This document shows positions 1-7,595 of a DNA stretch of 64,000 nucleotides, piece by piece. The position numbers and the translations under genes are program-made. The DNA lies in NCBI GenBank assembly GCA_050250955.1, contig JBFWNR010000003.1:434001-498000 (forward strand), read 5' to 3'. The notes below the pieces were generated by a model, which was not told where the DNA came from, did no database searches, and saw only the letters and a program-made list of their open reading frames with translations. The DNA is from CAWAYR01 sp050250955 (GTDB lineage Bacteria > Acidobacteriota > Vicinamibacteria > Vicinamibacterales > UBA2999). Each line of letters begins with the position of its first letter. Positions within the stretch are counted from its first letter, which is position 1.

Positions 1-106
1 GCGCTGAATAATCCCGGGGAGTGAAGCCGGCGGCACGCCGACGGACCAGCACCGACGGCGACCGGGATTGGCACGCGACCTGCGTGGCCAACTGCCGGAG
101 GGCGCC

Positions 107-1717
107 ATGGATCGTCCCTCGGCCGCAGCCACGGCAGCGGTGCGTCAAGAGGTCATTCGGAACCGTCTCGGGTGCTGCGGTGTGGTCCTCGCCTGCGGGC
201 TGGCGCTCGGTGGGTCGAACTGCAGCATCAGGACGCAACAGCCAGCGCTGGTGGCGCCGACCGCGGCCCCCGCGCCGTCCAAGGAGAGCCCGTATCTCAA
301 AGCACACCTCCACAGCGGTGAGGTGTACGTCCTCGACTCGTGGCATCTGAGCACGGACAGCTCGCACCTCGAAGGTACCGGCTCCCGCTTCACCGTGCGA
401 CGGGAGCCAGCCGGCACCGGCCCCCAGTCGATCGCCGTCGAGGCGATCGCACTCATCGAGACCAATGCCCCGGACCACGTCGTCTCGATCGGCGCGGGTG
501 TGCTCGGCACGCTCACGGTCGTGATGGGCACCATCACGGGCGTCTGCCTGGCCGATCCCAAGTCGTGCTTCGGATCGTGTCCGACTTTCTATGTCGACCA
601 GGAAAGCCAGGGTCGACCCGAGGCCGAGGGCTTCTCGGAATCGATCGCGCGGGTGCTCGAGGCCCGCGACGTCGATGCGCTGTACACGGCTCGACCGACG
701 GGCCGACAGTTCGCCCTGACCATGCGGAACGAGGCCCAGGAGACCCATGCGGTCCGACGGGTGCGTCTGCTCGCCGCCGACCGGCCGCCGGATGGACGCG
801 TCATCGCCGGCGTCGACGAGCGCTTCTACCCGGCGACCGGCCTGTCCCGTCCCGATCGCTGTCGGGCGGCGGAAGGGGACTGCCTGGCGGCAGTTGCGGC
901 CCACGACGGCGTCGAGCGCCAGTCGCCGGCCGACGCCGACGACCTGGCCACGCGCGAGGACGTGGAACTGGTCTTCCCGCCGATGAGCGGCCGGGTCGGT
1001 CTGGTCGTCGCGGCGCGGCAGACGCTCCTGTCGACGTTCCTCTTCTACCAGACGATGGCCTATCTCGGTCGCAGCGGCGGCGATTTCCTGGCACTGCTCG
1101 AGCGCGGCGGGACCGAGCACGCCGAGAAGGCGATGGGCATGGCCCGCGCCCTGGGCGGCATCGACGCCGCGGTGGACGACGGCCGCGGGTCGTGGGCGCC
1201 CATCGGCAGCTTCGACGAAGCTGGCCCCATCGCGGGCGACGTGCGGCTCCTGCCGTTCGACACGGACCGGCAGGCGCCGATCCGCGTGCGCCTGCGGATG
1301 GCCAAGGGCCACTGGCGGCTCGGCTGGGTGGCGCTGGCCCGCGTCGGTGAACCGGTGACGCCAACGGTGGTCGAAGCGACCGCGGTGCTGCGGGAGGGGC
1401 GGCCTGTTCCGACCGCACTCGCCCAGTTGCGCGGCCTCGGCGGGCGCCTGGCGACGCTGCCAGGCGACGCCTACCGAATCAGCTTCGAGCTGCCGCGGCC
1501 CGGTCCGGAACTCGAGCTGTTCCTGGAAACCGAAGGCTACTACTACGAGTGGCTCCGCACCGAGTGGCTGCACGAAGAGAACCCGTGGTTGGCGGCGCTC
1601 GCCCTGGGCTCGGCGGAGCAGGCGTTGCGCGTGCTCGCCAGGCCGTTCAAGGAGCGGGAGGCCACCCTCGAGGCCGCCTTCTGGGCGAGCCGGTTCAGGA
1701 AGGGAGGCGCGCAATGA
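107..1717 (+). CDS. exported protein of unknown function
   Basis: I do not recognise this 536-residue protein. ATG 107 is chosen because GGAGGG lies five bases upstream; an in-frame TTG 39 bases earlier has no ribosome site. The N-terminus has a hydrophobic stretch with cysteines at about residues 22-40, suggesting a signal peptide or lipoprotein signal. A second hydrophobic, glycine-rich segment near residues 125-150 precedes a Cys-rich patch (KSCFGSCPTFYVD). The C-terminal third is aromatic and charged (YYYEWLRTEWLHEENPW). The stop overlaps the next start (ATGA), so the two genes are very probably translationally coupled and act together at the cell envelope. Base composition matches the neighbours. 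Being a gene is well supported; function is unknown. Confidence 0.8.
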   Translation: MDRPSAAATAAVRQEVIRNRLGCCGVVLACGLALGGSNCSIRTQQPALVAPTAAPAPSKESPYLKAHLHSGEVYVLDSWHLSTDSSHLEGTGSRFTVRREPAGTGPQSIAVEAIALIETNAPDHVVSIGAGVLGTLTVVMGTITGVCLADPKSCFGSCPTFYVDQESQGRPEAEGFSESIARVLEARDVDALYTARPTGRQFALTMRNEAQETHAVRRVRLLAADRPPDGRVIAGVDERFYPATGLSRPDRCRAAEGDCLAAVAAHDGVERQSPADADDLATREDVELVFPPMSGRVGLVVAARQTLLSTFLFYQTMAYLGRSGGDFLALLERGGTEHAEKAMGMARALGGIDAAVDDGRGSWAPIGSFDEAGPIAGDVRLLPFDTDRQAPIRVRLRMAKGHWRLGWVALARVGEPVTPTVVEATAVLREGRPVPTALAQLRGLGGRLATLPGDAYRISFELPRPGPELELFLETEGYYYEWLRTEWLHEENPWLAALALGSAEQALRVLARPFKEREATLEAAFWASRFRKGGAQ

Positions 1718-2262
1718 GGCCGCATCTCTCGAAAGCCGTCGCGCTGCTGGTGGCCGCTGCGCTGCTTCACGGCTGCGCCATCGGGCGCATGACGCCGTCG
1801 GTGCTCGGCCGCGACGTCAAGGTGATCCCCCGCGCCGGCGGCACCAGAACGCAAGGCGAGCTGCTGACCGTCACCCCCGAGCATGTCGTGGTGCTGGCGA
1901 AGCACGGGGTCCAGACCGTGGCCATTCCGCAGATTCGCGAAGTCCGTGTCCGGCGCCACGGCTTCGACGGCCGCAAGGCATGGGCGTGGACGCTCATCGG
2001 CGCCGCCGTCACCGGCATCGGTCTGGCCGTCGCATGCACCTCGGTCGAAGGGACGAGCGAGTGCGGCGGGGCCGGATTCGCCGGTGCGGTCCCATGGCTG
2101 GTCTTCGGAGGAATCGCATCCCTGGCGGCGGGGCGCACCGCGTTTCAATCGTTGGATCCGGCCCGGCGCGACCTGCTGAGCCCGTTCGCCCGCTACCCGC
2201 AGGGGCCGCCGCCGGGGTTCGACCTTCAGCGCCTGACCACGCCGACGACGACGTCACGGTGA
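1714..2262 (+). CDS. small lipoprotein of unknown function
   Basis: This 182-residue protein starts with a lipoprotein signal (MRPHLSKAVALLVAAALLHG followed by Cys 21), so it is probably lipid-anchored. Residues 30-80 form a beta-rich stretch in which a short GELLTVTPEHVVVL motif precedes a basic strand. A hydrophobic segment follows near 90-110 and a second near 125-145. The start overlaps the stop of the upstream gene by four bases and has GGGAGG upstream. The pairing with the preceding exported protein is the best clue to function, which remains unknown. It does not resemble any cbb3 or complex III subunit, and a 284-base gap with hairpins separates it from that operon. Confidence 0.8.
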   Translation: MRPHLSKAVALLVAAALLHGCAIGRMTPSVLGRDVKVIPRAGGTRTQGELLTVTPEHVVVLAKHGVQTVAIPQIREVRVRRHGFDGRKAWAWTLIGAAVTGIGLAVACTSVEGTSECGGAGFAGAVPWLVFGGIASLAAGRTAFQSLDPARRDLLSPFARYPQGPPPGFDLQRLTTPTTTSR

Positions 2263-2270
2263 CGCTCGGG

Positions 2271-2327
2271 CCGACCGCTCCGGTCGGATATCGGCGGTCG
2301 CACGACACCGCGGGGCAAATCCCGCGG
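2271..2327 (+). terminator. paired GC-rich hairpins, probable terminator
   Basis: Two perfect hairpins follow the lipoprotein stop: CCGACCG-CTC-CGGTCGG (2271-2287) and CCGCGGG-GCAAAT-CCCGCGG (2308-2327). No T-run follows, as is common in GC-rich genomes. They sit in the 284-base gap before the oxidase operon, whose own promoter I could not assign; no FNR/Anr-type TTGAT-N4-ATCAA box is visible there. Confidence 0.4.
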
Positions 2328-2546
2328 CGTTCGCGTAGTTCCCCACGGCTGCGGCGCCGCGTCACGCCCGCACCAGGGCATCGCTCGTGAAAAAGAGCAC
2401 AAGTCGGTTGGAACGATGCTTGCCCTCCCCGGTCGCTGATCGCTGAGGACGAAGCTGCGCCCCGGGGCCGGCTTCGCGGGTTCGGGTGTGGGCGACCGTG
2501 TGGTCGCGCGGCCGGTGCCGCCAGCGTTGACCGGGTGGGGGACTCG

Positions 2547-4799
2547 ATGGGCGACACCGTTCGATACGACGACCGCACCCCACGCCTGTTCTTCCTCGCC
2601 GCCGTGGTGTGGGCCGTGGTCGGCATGCTGGTCGGCGTGCTGATCGCCGCCATGCTCTTCATGCCGGCGTTGAACCTGGCGCCGTACCTGACCTTCGGCC
2701 GGTTGCGGCCGCTGCACACCAACGCCGTCATCTTCGCGTTCTGCGGCAACATCATCTTCGCCGGCACCTACCACTCGATGCAGCGGCTGCTGAAGACGCG
2801 GCTCTTCAGCGACCGGCTGTCGGCGATCCATTTCTGGGGCTGGCAGCTGCTCATCGTCGCCGCCGCCGTCGCCCTGGTCAGCGGCGCGACCCAGGCCAAG
2901 GAATACGCCGAGCTGCCCTGGGTGCTCGACATCGTCGTCGCCCTGCTGTGGGTGACCTTCGCGGTCAACTTCTTCGCCACCCTGGCCATCCGCCGCGAGA
3001 AGCACATCTACGTCGCGGTGTGGTTCTACATCGCCACCATCGTCGCCGTCGCCATCCTGCACATCGGCAACAGCATGGCGATGCCCTACTCCTGGGTGGG
3101 CAGCTACTCGGCCTACAGCGGCGTCAAGGACGCCCTGATGCAGTGGTGGTACGGCCACAACGCGGTGGCGTTCTTCCTGACCACGCCGTTCCTGGGCCTG
3201 ATGTACTACTACCTGCCCAAGGCGGCCGAGCGGCCGGTGTTCAGCTACCGGCTGTCGATCATGCACTTCTGGTCGCTGGTCTTCGTCTACATCTGGGCCG
3301 GTCCGCACCACCTCCACTACTCCGCGGTGCCCGAGTGGGCGTCCACGCTCGGGATGCTGTTCTCGCTGGTGCTGTGGATGCCGTCGTGGGGCGGCATGGT
3401 CAACGGGTTCTTCACGCTGCGCGGCGCCTGGCACAAGGTGCGCGAGGACCCGATCCTCAAGTTCATGATCGTCGCCGTCACCTACTACGGCATGTCGACC
3501 TTCGAAGGGCCGATGATGTCGATCAAGTCGGTGAACGCCGTCTCGCACTTCACCGACTGGACGATCGGCCACGTGCACGCCGGCGCGCTGGGCTGGAACG
3601 CCTTCCTGTCGTTCGGCATCCTCTACTGGGTCGTGCCGCGGCTGTGGAAGACGCCGCTCTACTCGACCCGGCTCGCCACCTTCCACTTCTGGGTCGCCAC
3701 CATCGGGCTCATCGGCTACCAGGTGTCGATGTGGGTGGCCGGCATCACCCAATGGGCGATGTGGCGGGCCTTCGAGCCCGACGGCCGCCTGGTCTACCCC
3801 GACTTCATCGAGACGGTGGTCCGCATCGTGCCGATGTACTGGGTCCGGCTGCTGTCGGGCCTGCTGTTCTTCTCCGGGCTGCTGGTCTTCTGCTGGAACC
3901 TGTTCAAGACGATCCGCAGCGCCCCGGCCGACTACGCCGTCGAGCCCGAGGTGGTGGCGCCGCCGCTGGTCCGCGACCTCGCCGCCCCCGGCGCGGTGAC
4001 GCCGGCCAACACCTACGACCACGCCTTCTTCCGCCTGCAGCACGAGATGCGGCACGGCTTCCACCGCATGCTCGAGGGCCGGATGGTCACCTTCACGGTG
4101 CTCACGGCGCTGGCCCTGGCGGTGGGCTCGCTGGCCGAGACCATCCCGATGTTCTTCAACAAGGAGAACGTCAAGGAGATCGCCAGCGTGCACCCGTACT
4201 CGCCGCTGGAGGTCGTCGGCCGCGACATCTACATCCGCGAGGGCTGCTACAACTGCCACTCGCAGATGGTCCGGCCGTTCCGCTACGAAACCGAGCGGTA
4301 CGGCGAGTACTCGAAGGCCGGCGAGTACGTCTACGACCACCCGTTCCAGTGGGGCTCGAAGCGCACCGGCCCCGACCTGCACCGCATCGGCGGCAAGTAC
4401 CCGTCGCTGTGGCACGTGCGCCACATGCAGCAGCCCAGCTCGACGACGCCGGGCTCGGTCATGCCGGCCTATCCCCACCTGCTGACGTCGCACTACGACA
4501 CCAGCCTCATCGGCGCCAAGCTGCGCGCCCTGCGCAAGGTCGGGGTGCCCTACAGCGACGGCGAGATCGCGACGGCCGTGGACGCAATGGCGCGGCAGGG
4601 CAGCGCGATCGCCGCCGAGGTCGAGTCGCAGCAGGGTCCGACCGGGCTGGGCGACAAGGAGATCGTCGCCCTTACTGCCTATCTGCAGCGACTCGGCACC
4701 GACATCCGCTGGAAGCGGCCGGACGCCCGGACGCCCTACTCGGCCACGGTGGCCGCGCCGGCGCCGGGCGGCGTGGCCGGCGGTGGAGCGGGGAGGTAG
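2547..4799 (+). CDS. ccoNO: cbb3 oxidase fused subunits I and II (CcoN-CcoO)
   Basis: This 750-residue protein is the catalytic core of a cbb3-type cytochrome c oxidase, in the inner membrane. Residues 1-460 are CcoN: about 12 membrane segments, a haem-b histidine in RPLHTNAVIF (H57), CuB-type histidines in AGPHHLHYSAVPEW, and haem ligands in HFTDWTIGHVHAGALGWNAF. Residues from about 490 onward are CcoO: one membrane anchor (VTFTVLTALALAVGSLAETI) and a single haem c site GCYNCH (C567, C570, H571). The two are normally separate genes; here they are in one frame, joined by a short Ala/Pro linker. ATG 2547 is preferred over GTG 2535 because GGGGGA lies just before it. It is the first gene of a 14-gene operon. 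Confidence 0.95.
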   Translation: MGDTVRYDDRTPRLFFLAAVVWAVVGMLVGVLIAAMLFMPALNLAPYLTFGRLRPLHTNAVIFAFCGNIIFAGTYHSMQRLLKTRLFSDRLSAIHFWGWQLLIVAAAVALVSGATQAKEYAELPWVLDIVVALLWVTFAVNFFATLAIRREKHIYVAVWFYIATIVAVAILHIGNSMAMPYSWVGSYSAYSGVKDALMQWWYGHNAVAFFLTTPFLGLMYYYLPKAAERPVFSYRLSIMHFWSLVFVYIWAGPHHLHYSAVPEWASTLGMLFSLVLWMPSWGGMVNGFFTLRGAWHKVREDPILKFMIVAVTYYGMSTFEGPMMSIKSVNAVSHFTDWTIGHVHAGALGWNAFLSFGILYWVVPRLWKTPLYSTRLATFHFWVATIGLIGYQVSMWVAGITQWAMWRAFEPDGRLVYPDFIETVVRIVPMYWVRLLSGLLFFSGLLVFCWNLFKTIRSAPADYAVEPEVVAPPLVRDLAAPGAVTPANTYDHAFFRLQHEMRHGFHRMLEGRMVTFTVLTALALAVGSLAETIPMFFNKENVKEIASVHPYSPLEVVGRDIYIREGCYNCHSQMVRPFRYETERYGEYSKAGEYVYDHPFQWGSKRTGPDLHRIGGKYPSLWHVRHMQQPSSTTPGSVMPAYPHLLTSHYDTSLIGAKLRALRKVGVPYSDGEIATAVDAMARQGSAIAAEVESQQGPTGLGDKEIVALTAYLQRLGTDIRWKRPDARTPYSATVAAPAPGGVAGGGAGR

Positions 4800-4801
4800 C
4801 C

Positions 4802-4996
4802 GTGCTGCAGGACCTGGCCACCGGGCTCTCCACCGTCCTCGCCACGGCGTCGCTGCTGTTCTTCATCGCGGTGTACGCGGTGGTCGTGGTGCGGATCGTC
4901 CGGGCCCGACCCGAGGACCTCGAGGCGCAGGCGCGACTGGCCCTCGACGACGACGCCGCGCCGCGGCCGCGCCGTCAGGCCGTCACCCCCGAGTGA
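4802..4996 (+). CDS. ccoQ: CcoQ-like small membrane subunit
   Basis: This 64-residue protein has one membrane helix (about residues 9-28, LSTVLATASLLFFIAVYAVV) and a charged cytoplasmic tail ending in Arg/Pro. Its size, topology and place between CcoO and CcoP fit CcoQ/FixQ, which stabilises the cbb3 complex. The start is GTG 4802, supported by GGGGAGGT ending five bases upstream; the gap from the previous stop is two bases. Sequence identity with known CcoQ is weak by nature of the family, so the assignment rests mainly on position. Confidence 0.8.
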   Translation: MLQDLATGLSTVLATASLLFFIAVYAVVVVRIVRARPEDLEAQARLALDDDAAPRPRRQAVTPE

Positions 4997-5008
4997 GGCG
5001 AGCGCGTC

Positions 5009-5596
5009 ATGGCTGAGTACGAGGACAAGGTTCTCCACGAACTCGACGGCATCAAGGAGTACGACAACCCGATGCCGGGATGGCTGATGGCCATCTGGTG
5101 GGGGTCGCTGGTCTTCTCGGCGGCCTACCTGATGTACTACGCCCTCAGCTTCGGCGAAGGCACGATGGACGCCGAGTACCGCCAGCAGACGGCGGCGGCG
5201 GTCGGCGAGGTGCAGGCCTACTTCGACGCCAACCCGCTGGTGCCGCCGACCCCGGCCGAGCTGCTCGGCGGCGCCGCCAACCCGGCGGTGGTGGGCCTGG
5301 GCGCGTCGCGCTTCGCGCGTTCCTGTGCGGCGTGCCACGGCGAGCTGGCCCAGGGGCTCATCGGCCCCAACCTGACCGACGACCGCTGGATTCACGGCGG
5401 CTCGGTCGAGCAGATCTTCCAGAGCGTCGCCAAGGGCTGGCCGGCCAAGGGCATGCCGCCGTGGGGCCGCGCCGTGCCGCCCGAAGAGCTGGCGGCGCTG
5501 GTCTCCTACGTCCGCAGTCTCCAGGGCTCGAATCCACCCAATCCGCGGGCGCCCGAGGGCGATCCGTTCGCGGCGGAACCGCTGCCGGGGCGATAG
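5009..5596 (+). CDS. ccoP: cbb3 oxidase cytochrome c subunit, mono-haem CcoP
   Basis: This 195-residue membrane-anchored cytochrome c passes electrons to the oxidase. The N-terminus has the CcoP hallmark EYDNPMPGWLMAIWWGSLVF, with a membrane helix at about residues 25-46. A single haem site CAACH (C106, C109, H110) follows, with Met149 in GMPPWG as probable axial ligand. Classical CcoP carries two haem c domains in about 300 residues; here only one is present and nothing suggests a frameshift or remnant. The gene is 12 bases after ccoQ and 2 bases before ccoG. Confidence 0.92.
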   Translation: MAEYEDKVLHELDGIKEYDNPMPGWLMAIWWGSLVFSAAYLMYYALSFGEGTMDAEYRQQTAAAVGEVQAYFDANPLVPPTPAELLGGAANPAVVGLGASRFARSCAACHGELAQGLIGPNLTDDRWIHGGSVEQIFQSVAKGWPAKGMPPWGRAVPPEELAALVSYVRSLQGSNPPNPRAPEGDPFAAEPLPGR

Positions 5597-5598
5597 CC

Positions 5599-7062
5599 AT
5601 GGGTGCCGCCGTCCGTTCCAGCGAGCCTCGCGCCGCCACACCGGCCACCCGCGAACGCATCTACGAGGTGGCCCCACCCGAGGAGCTGCTCTATTCGCTG
5701 TCGGCCGACGGCAAGCGCAAGTTCATGCACCCGGTGGTGCGGAAGGGGCACTACTGGGCGATCCGCCGTGCCCTCGCCTACGCGCTGATGGTGCTGTTCT
5801 TCGCGCTGCCGCTCATCCCGATCGGCGGACATCCGGCGGTGCTGCTCGACATCGCCACCCGGCGCTTCCACGTGTTCGGCGCGACGTTCCACCCCACCGA
5901 CAACCTGCTGCTCGCCGCCTTCGGATTCGGCGTGGTCGTCACGGTGTTCTTCGTCGGCTCGACGTTCGGACGGGTGTGGTGCGGCTTCGGCTGCCCGCAG
6001 ACGGTGTACCTCGAGTTCCTGTTCCGGCCGATCGAGGCGCTCATCGAAGGCGGCCCGACCAACCAGCGGCACCTCAACAAGTCGCCGTGGACGGCGCGGA
6101 AGCTCGCCGTCAAGGGCGCGAAGTACGTCGTCTTCGGGCTTCTCGCCGTGGTCATGGCCACCAACTTCGTGGCCTACTTCACCGGCTGGGCGGCGCTCGC
6201 CCCGGGGCTGCTGTACGCGCCGGGCGAGTGGACCGGCGCGCTCTTCACGATCGCCTTCCTCACCGCGCTCATCAGCTTCGACTTCGGCTGGTTCCGCGAC
6301 CAGATGTGCACGATCGCCTGCCCCTACGGCCGGCTGCAGAACGTGCTCTCCGACAAGGACACGCTGCTGGTCGCCTACGACACCGATCGCGGCGAGCCGC
6401 GGACCAGGTCGCGCGAGCTGGCGCCGGGCATGGGCGCGTGCATCGACTGCGGCGCCTGCGTCGCCGCGTGCCCGACCGGCGTGGACATCCGCCGCGGCCT
6501 GCAGGTGGAGTGCATCGGCACGGCCCAGTGCGTCGATGCCTGCGACGAGGTGATGCGCAAGCTCGGCCGGCCGACCGGGCTCATCACGTTCACCTCCGAG
6601 CGCGAGCAGCAGGGCGGCCGCCGCCACCTGTGGCGGCCGCGCAACCTCGCCTACCTGGGCCTGATGCTGCTCGCCTGGGGCACCTTCGGCACGCTGGTCT
6701 TCACCCGCGCCGACGCGCTGGTCGAGGTGGTGCGCGGCGGGCGTGAGCCGTACCGGCTGCTGCCCACCGGCGAGGTCGCCAACCAGCAGCGGCTGCGGTT
6801 CACCAACCAGCGCGACGAGACCCAGCGCTTCACCGTCGAGGTGCTGAGCCCGGCCGACGTCTCGCTGGTGCTCAGCCAGTCGCCGGTCGTCGTCGCCCCG
6901 GAGCAGGTCGTGACCATCAACGCGGTCACGACGGTGCCGCGCGGGATCTTCACCGACGGTCAGGCCACCGTGCGCTACCGCGTCACCTCGGACGGCGGCT
7001 TTGCCAGGGAGATCGAGTTCCTGCTGCTCGGTCCGTACGGCAGCGGAGGGCCGCAGCCGTGA
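5599..7062 (+). CDS. ccoG: cbb3 oxidase accessory ferredoxin-like protein CcoG
   Basis: This 487-residue polyferredoxin is of the CcoG/RdxA/FixG family, proposed to reduce copper for cbb3 maturation. The N-terminal half has membrane helices and the motif GRVWCGFGCPQTVYLEFLF. A [4Fe-4S] site lies at C281xxC284xxC287xxxC291P, and a second Cys set follows in ECIGTAQCVDACDEVM. The C-terminal part (from about 390) is a periplasmic beta domain typical of the family. ATG 5599 follows the ccoP stop by two bases. The 3' end overlaps fixH by four bases. Confidence 0.93.
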   Translation: MGAAVRSSEPRAATPATRERIYEVAPPEELLYSLSADGKRKFMHPVVRKGHYWAIRRALAYALMVLFFALPLIPIGGHPAVLLDIATRRFHVFGATFHPTDNLLLAAFGFGVVVTVFFVGSTFGRVWCGFGCPQTVYLEFLFRPIEALIEGGPTNQRHLNKSPWTARKLAVKGAKYVVFGLLAVVMATNFVAYFTGWAALAPGLLYAPGEWTGALFTIAFLTALISFDFGWFRDQMCTIACPYGRLQNVLSDKDTLLVAYDTDRGEPRTRSRELAPGMGACIDCGACVAACPTGVDIRRGLQVECIGTAQCVDACDEVMRKLGRPTGLITFTSEREQQGGRRHLWRPRNLAYLGLMLLAWGTFGTLVFTRADALVEVVRGGREPYRLLPTGEVANQQRLRFTNQRDETQRFTVEVLSPADVSLVLSQSPVVVAPEQVVTINAVTTVPRGIFTDGQATVRYRVTSDGGFAREIEFLLLGPYGSGGPQP

Positions 7063-7595
7063 AGGTGCTGCGCCTGCTCTCCGAGTACCGGTGGCCGATC
7101 TTCATCGGCGGCCACCTGACGATGTCGCTGGTCGCCAGTGGCGTGCTGGTCTACGTGGCGACCCGTCCCGACGTGCCGCGGCCGATCCGCGGCTACTACG
7201 AGGCGGCGCGGACGTGGGATGCCGACCGCGCCGTGGAGGAGGCCAGCCGCGCGCTGGGATGGACGGTGCGCTACGAGCTGCCCGTCGGCGTGCCGCACCT
7301 GGCCGGGATGCCGCGCCCCATCGACGTGAGCGTCGCCGACCGCGACGGCCGGCCGGTGCCCGGGCTGGTCGGCCAGCTCGTCGCGATGCGCCCGGCGGAT
7401 GCCCGCTTGAACCAGCGCGGCGACCTGGTGGCGGTGCCGCGCGCCGACGGCAGCTACCGGACCCTGATGCGGCTCGACGAGGCCGGGGCGTGGGATCTGC
7501 GGCTGGAGGTGCGGCAGCAGGCCATGCGCTTCGTCCACAGCGCACGGTTCGTCGTGCCGGCCGGGGAGCCGGCGACGCTGGCGGGGGAGCGATGA
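7059..7595 (+). CDS. ccoH: FixH/CcoH family assembly protein
   Basis: This 178-residue protein has one N-terminal membrane helix (about residues 12-34, WPIFIGGHLTMSLVASGVLV) and an extracytoplasmic beta-rich domain beginning RGYYEAARTWDADRA, the signature region of FixH. FixH acts with CcoI and CcoS in cbb3 assembly. The start is GTG 7059 and overlaps the ccoG stop by four bases. The stop overlaps the ccoI start by four bases. Confidence 0.88.
   Translation: MKVLRLLSEYRWPIFIGGHLTMSLVASGVLVYVATRPDVPRPIRGYYEAARTWDADRAVEEASRALGWTVRYELPVGVPHLAGMPRPIDVSVADRDGRPVPGLVGQLVAMRPADARLNQRGDLVAVPRADGSYRTLMRLDEAGAWDLRLEVRQQAMRFVHSARFVVPAGEPATLAGER

Noticed and set aside
1..106. Possible gene at the left edge
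   Set aside because: Only a short Arg-rich frame is present, with no ribosome site or recognisable motif.
2226..4493. Long minus-strand open frame of 755 codons opposite ccoNO
   Set aside because: It is rich in His/Asp/Arg/Gln in the pattern of an antisense shadow of a GC-rich gene; the plus strand has clear oxidase motifs.
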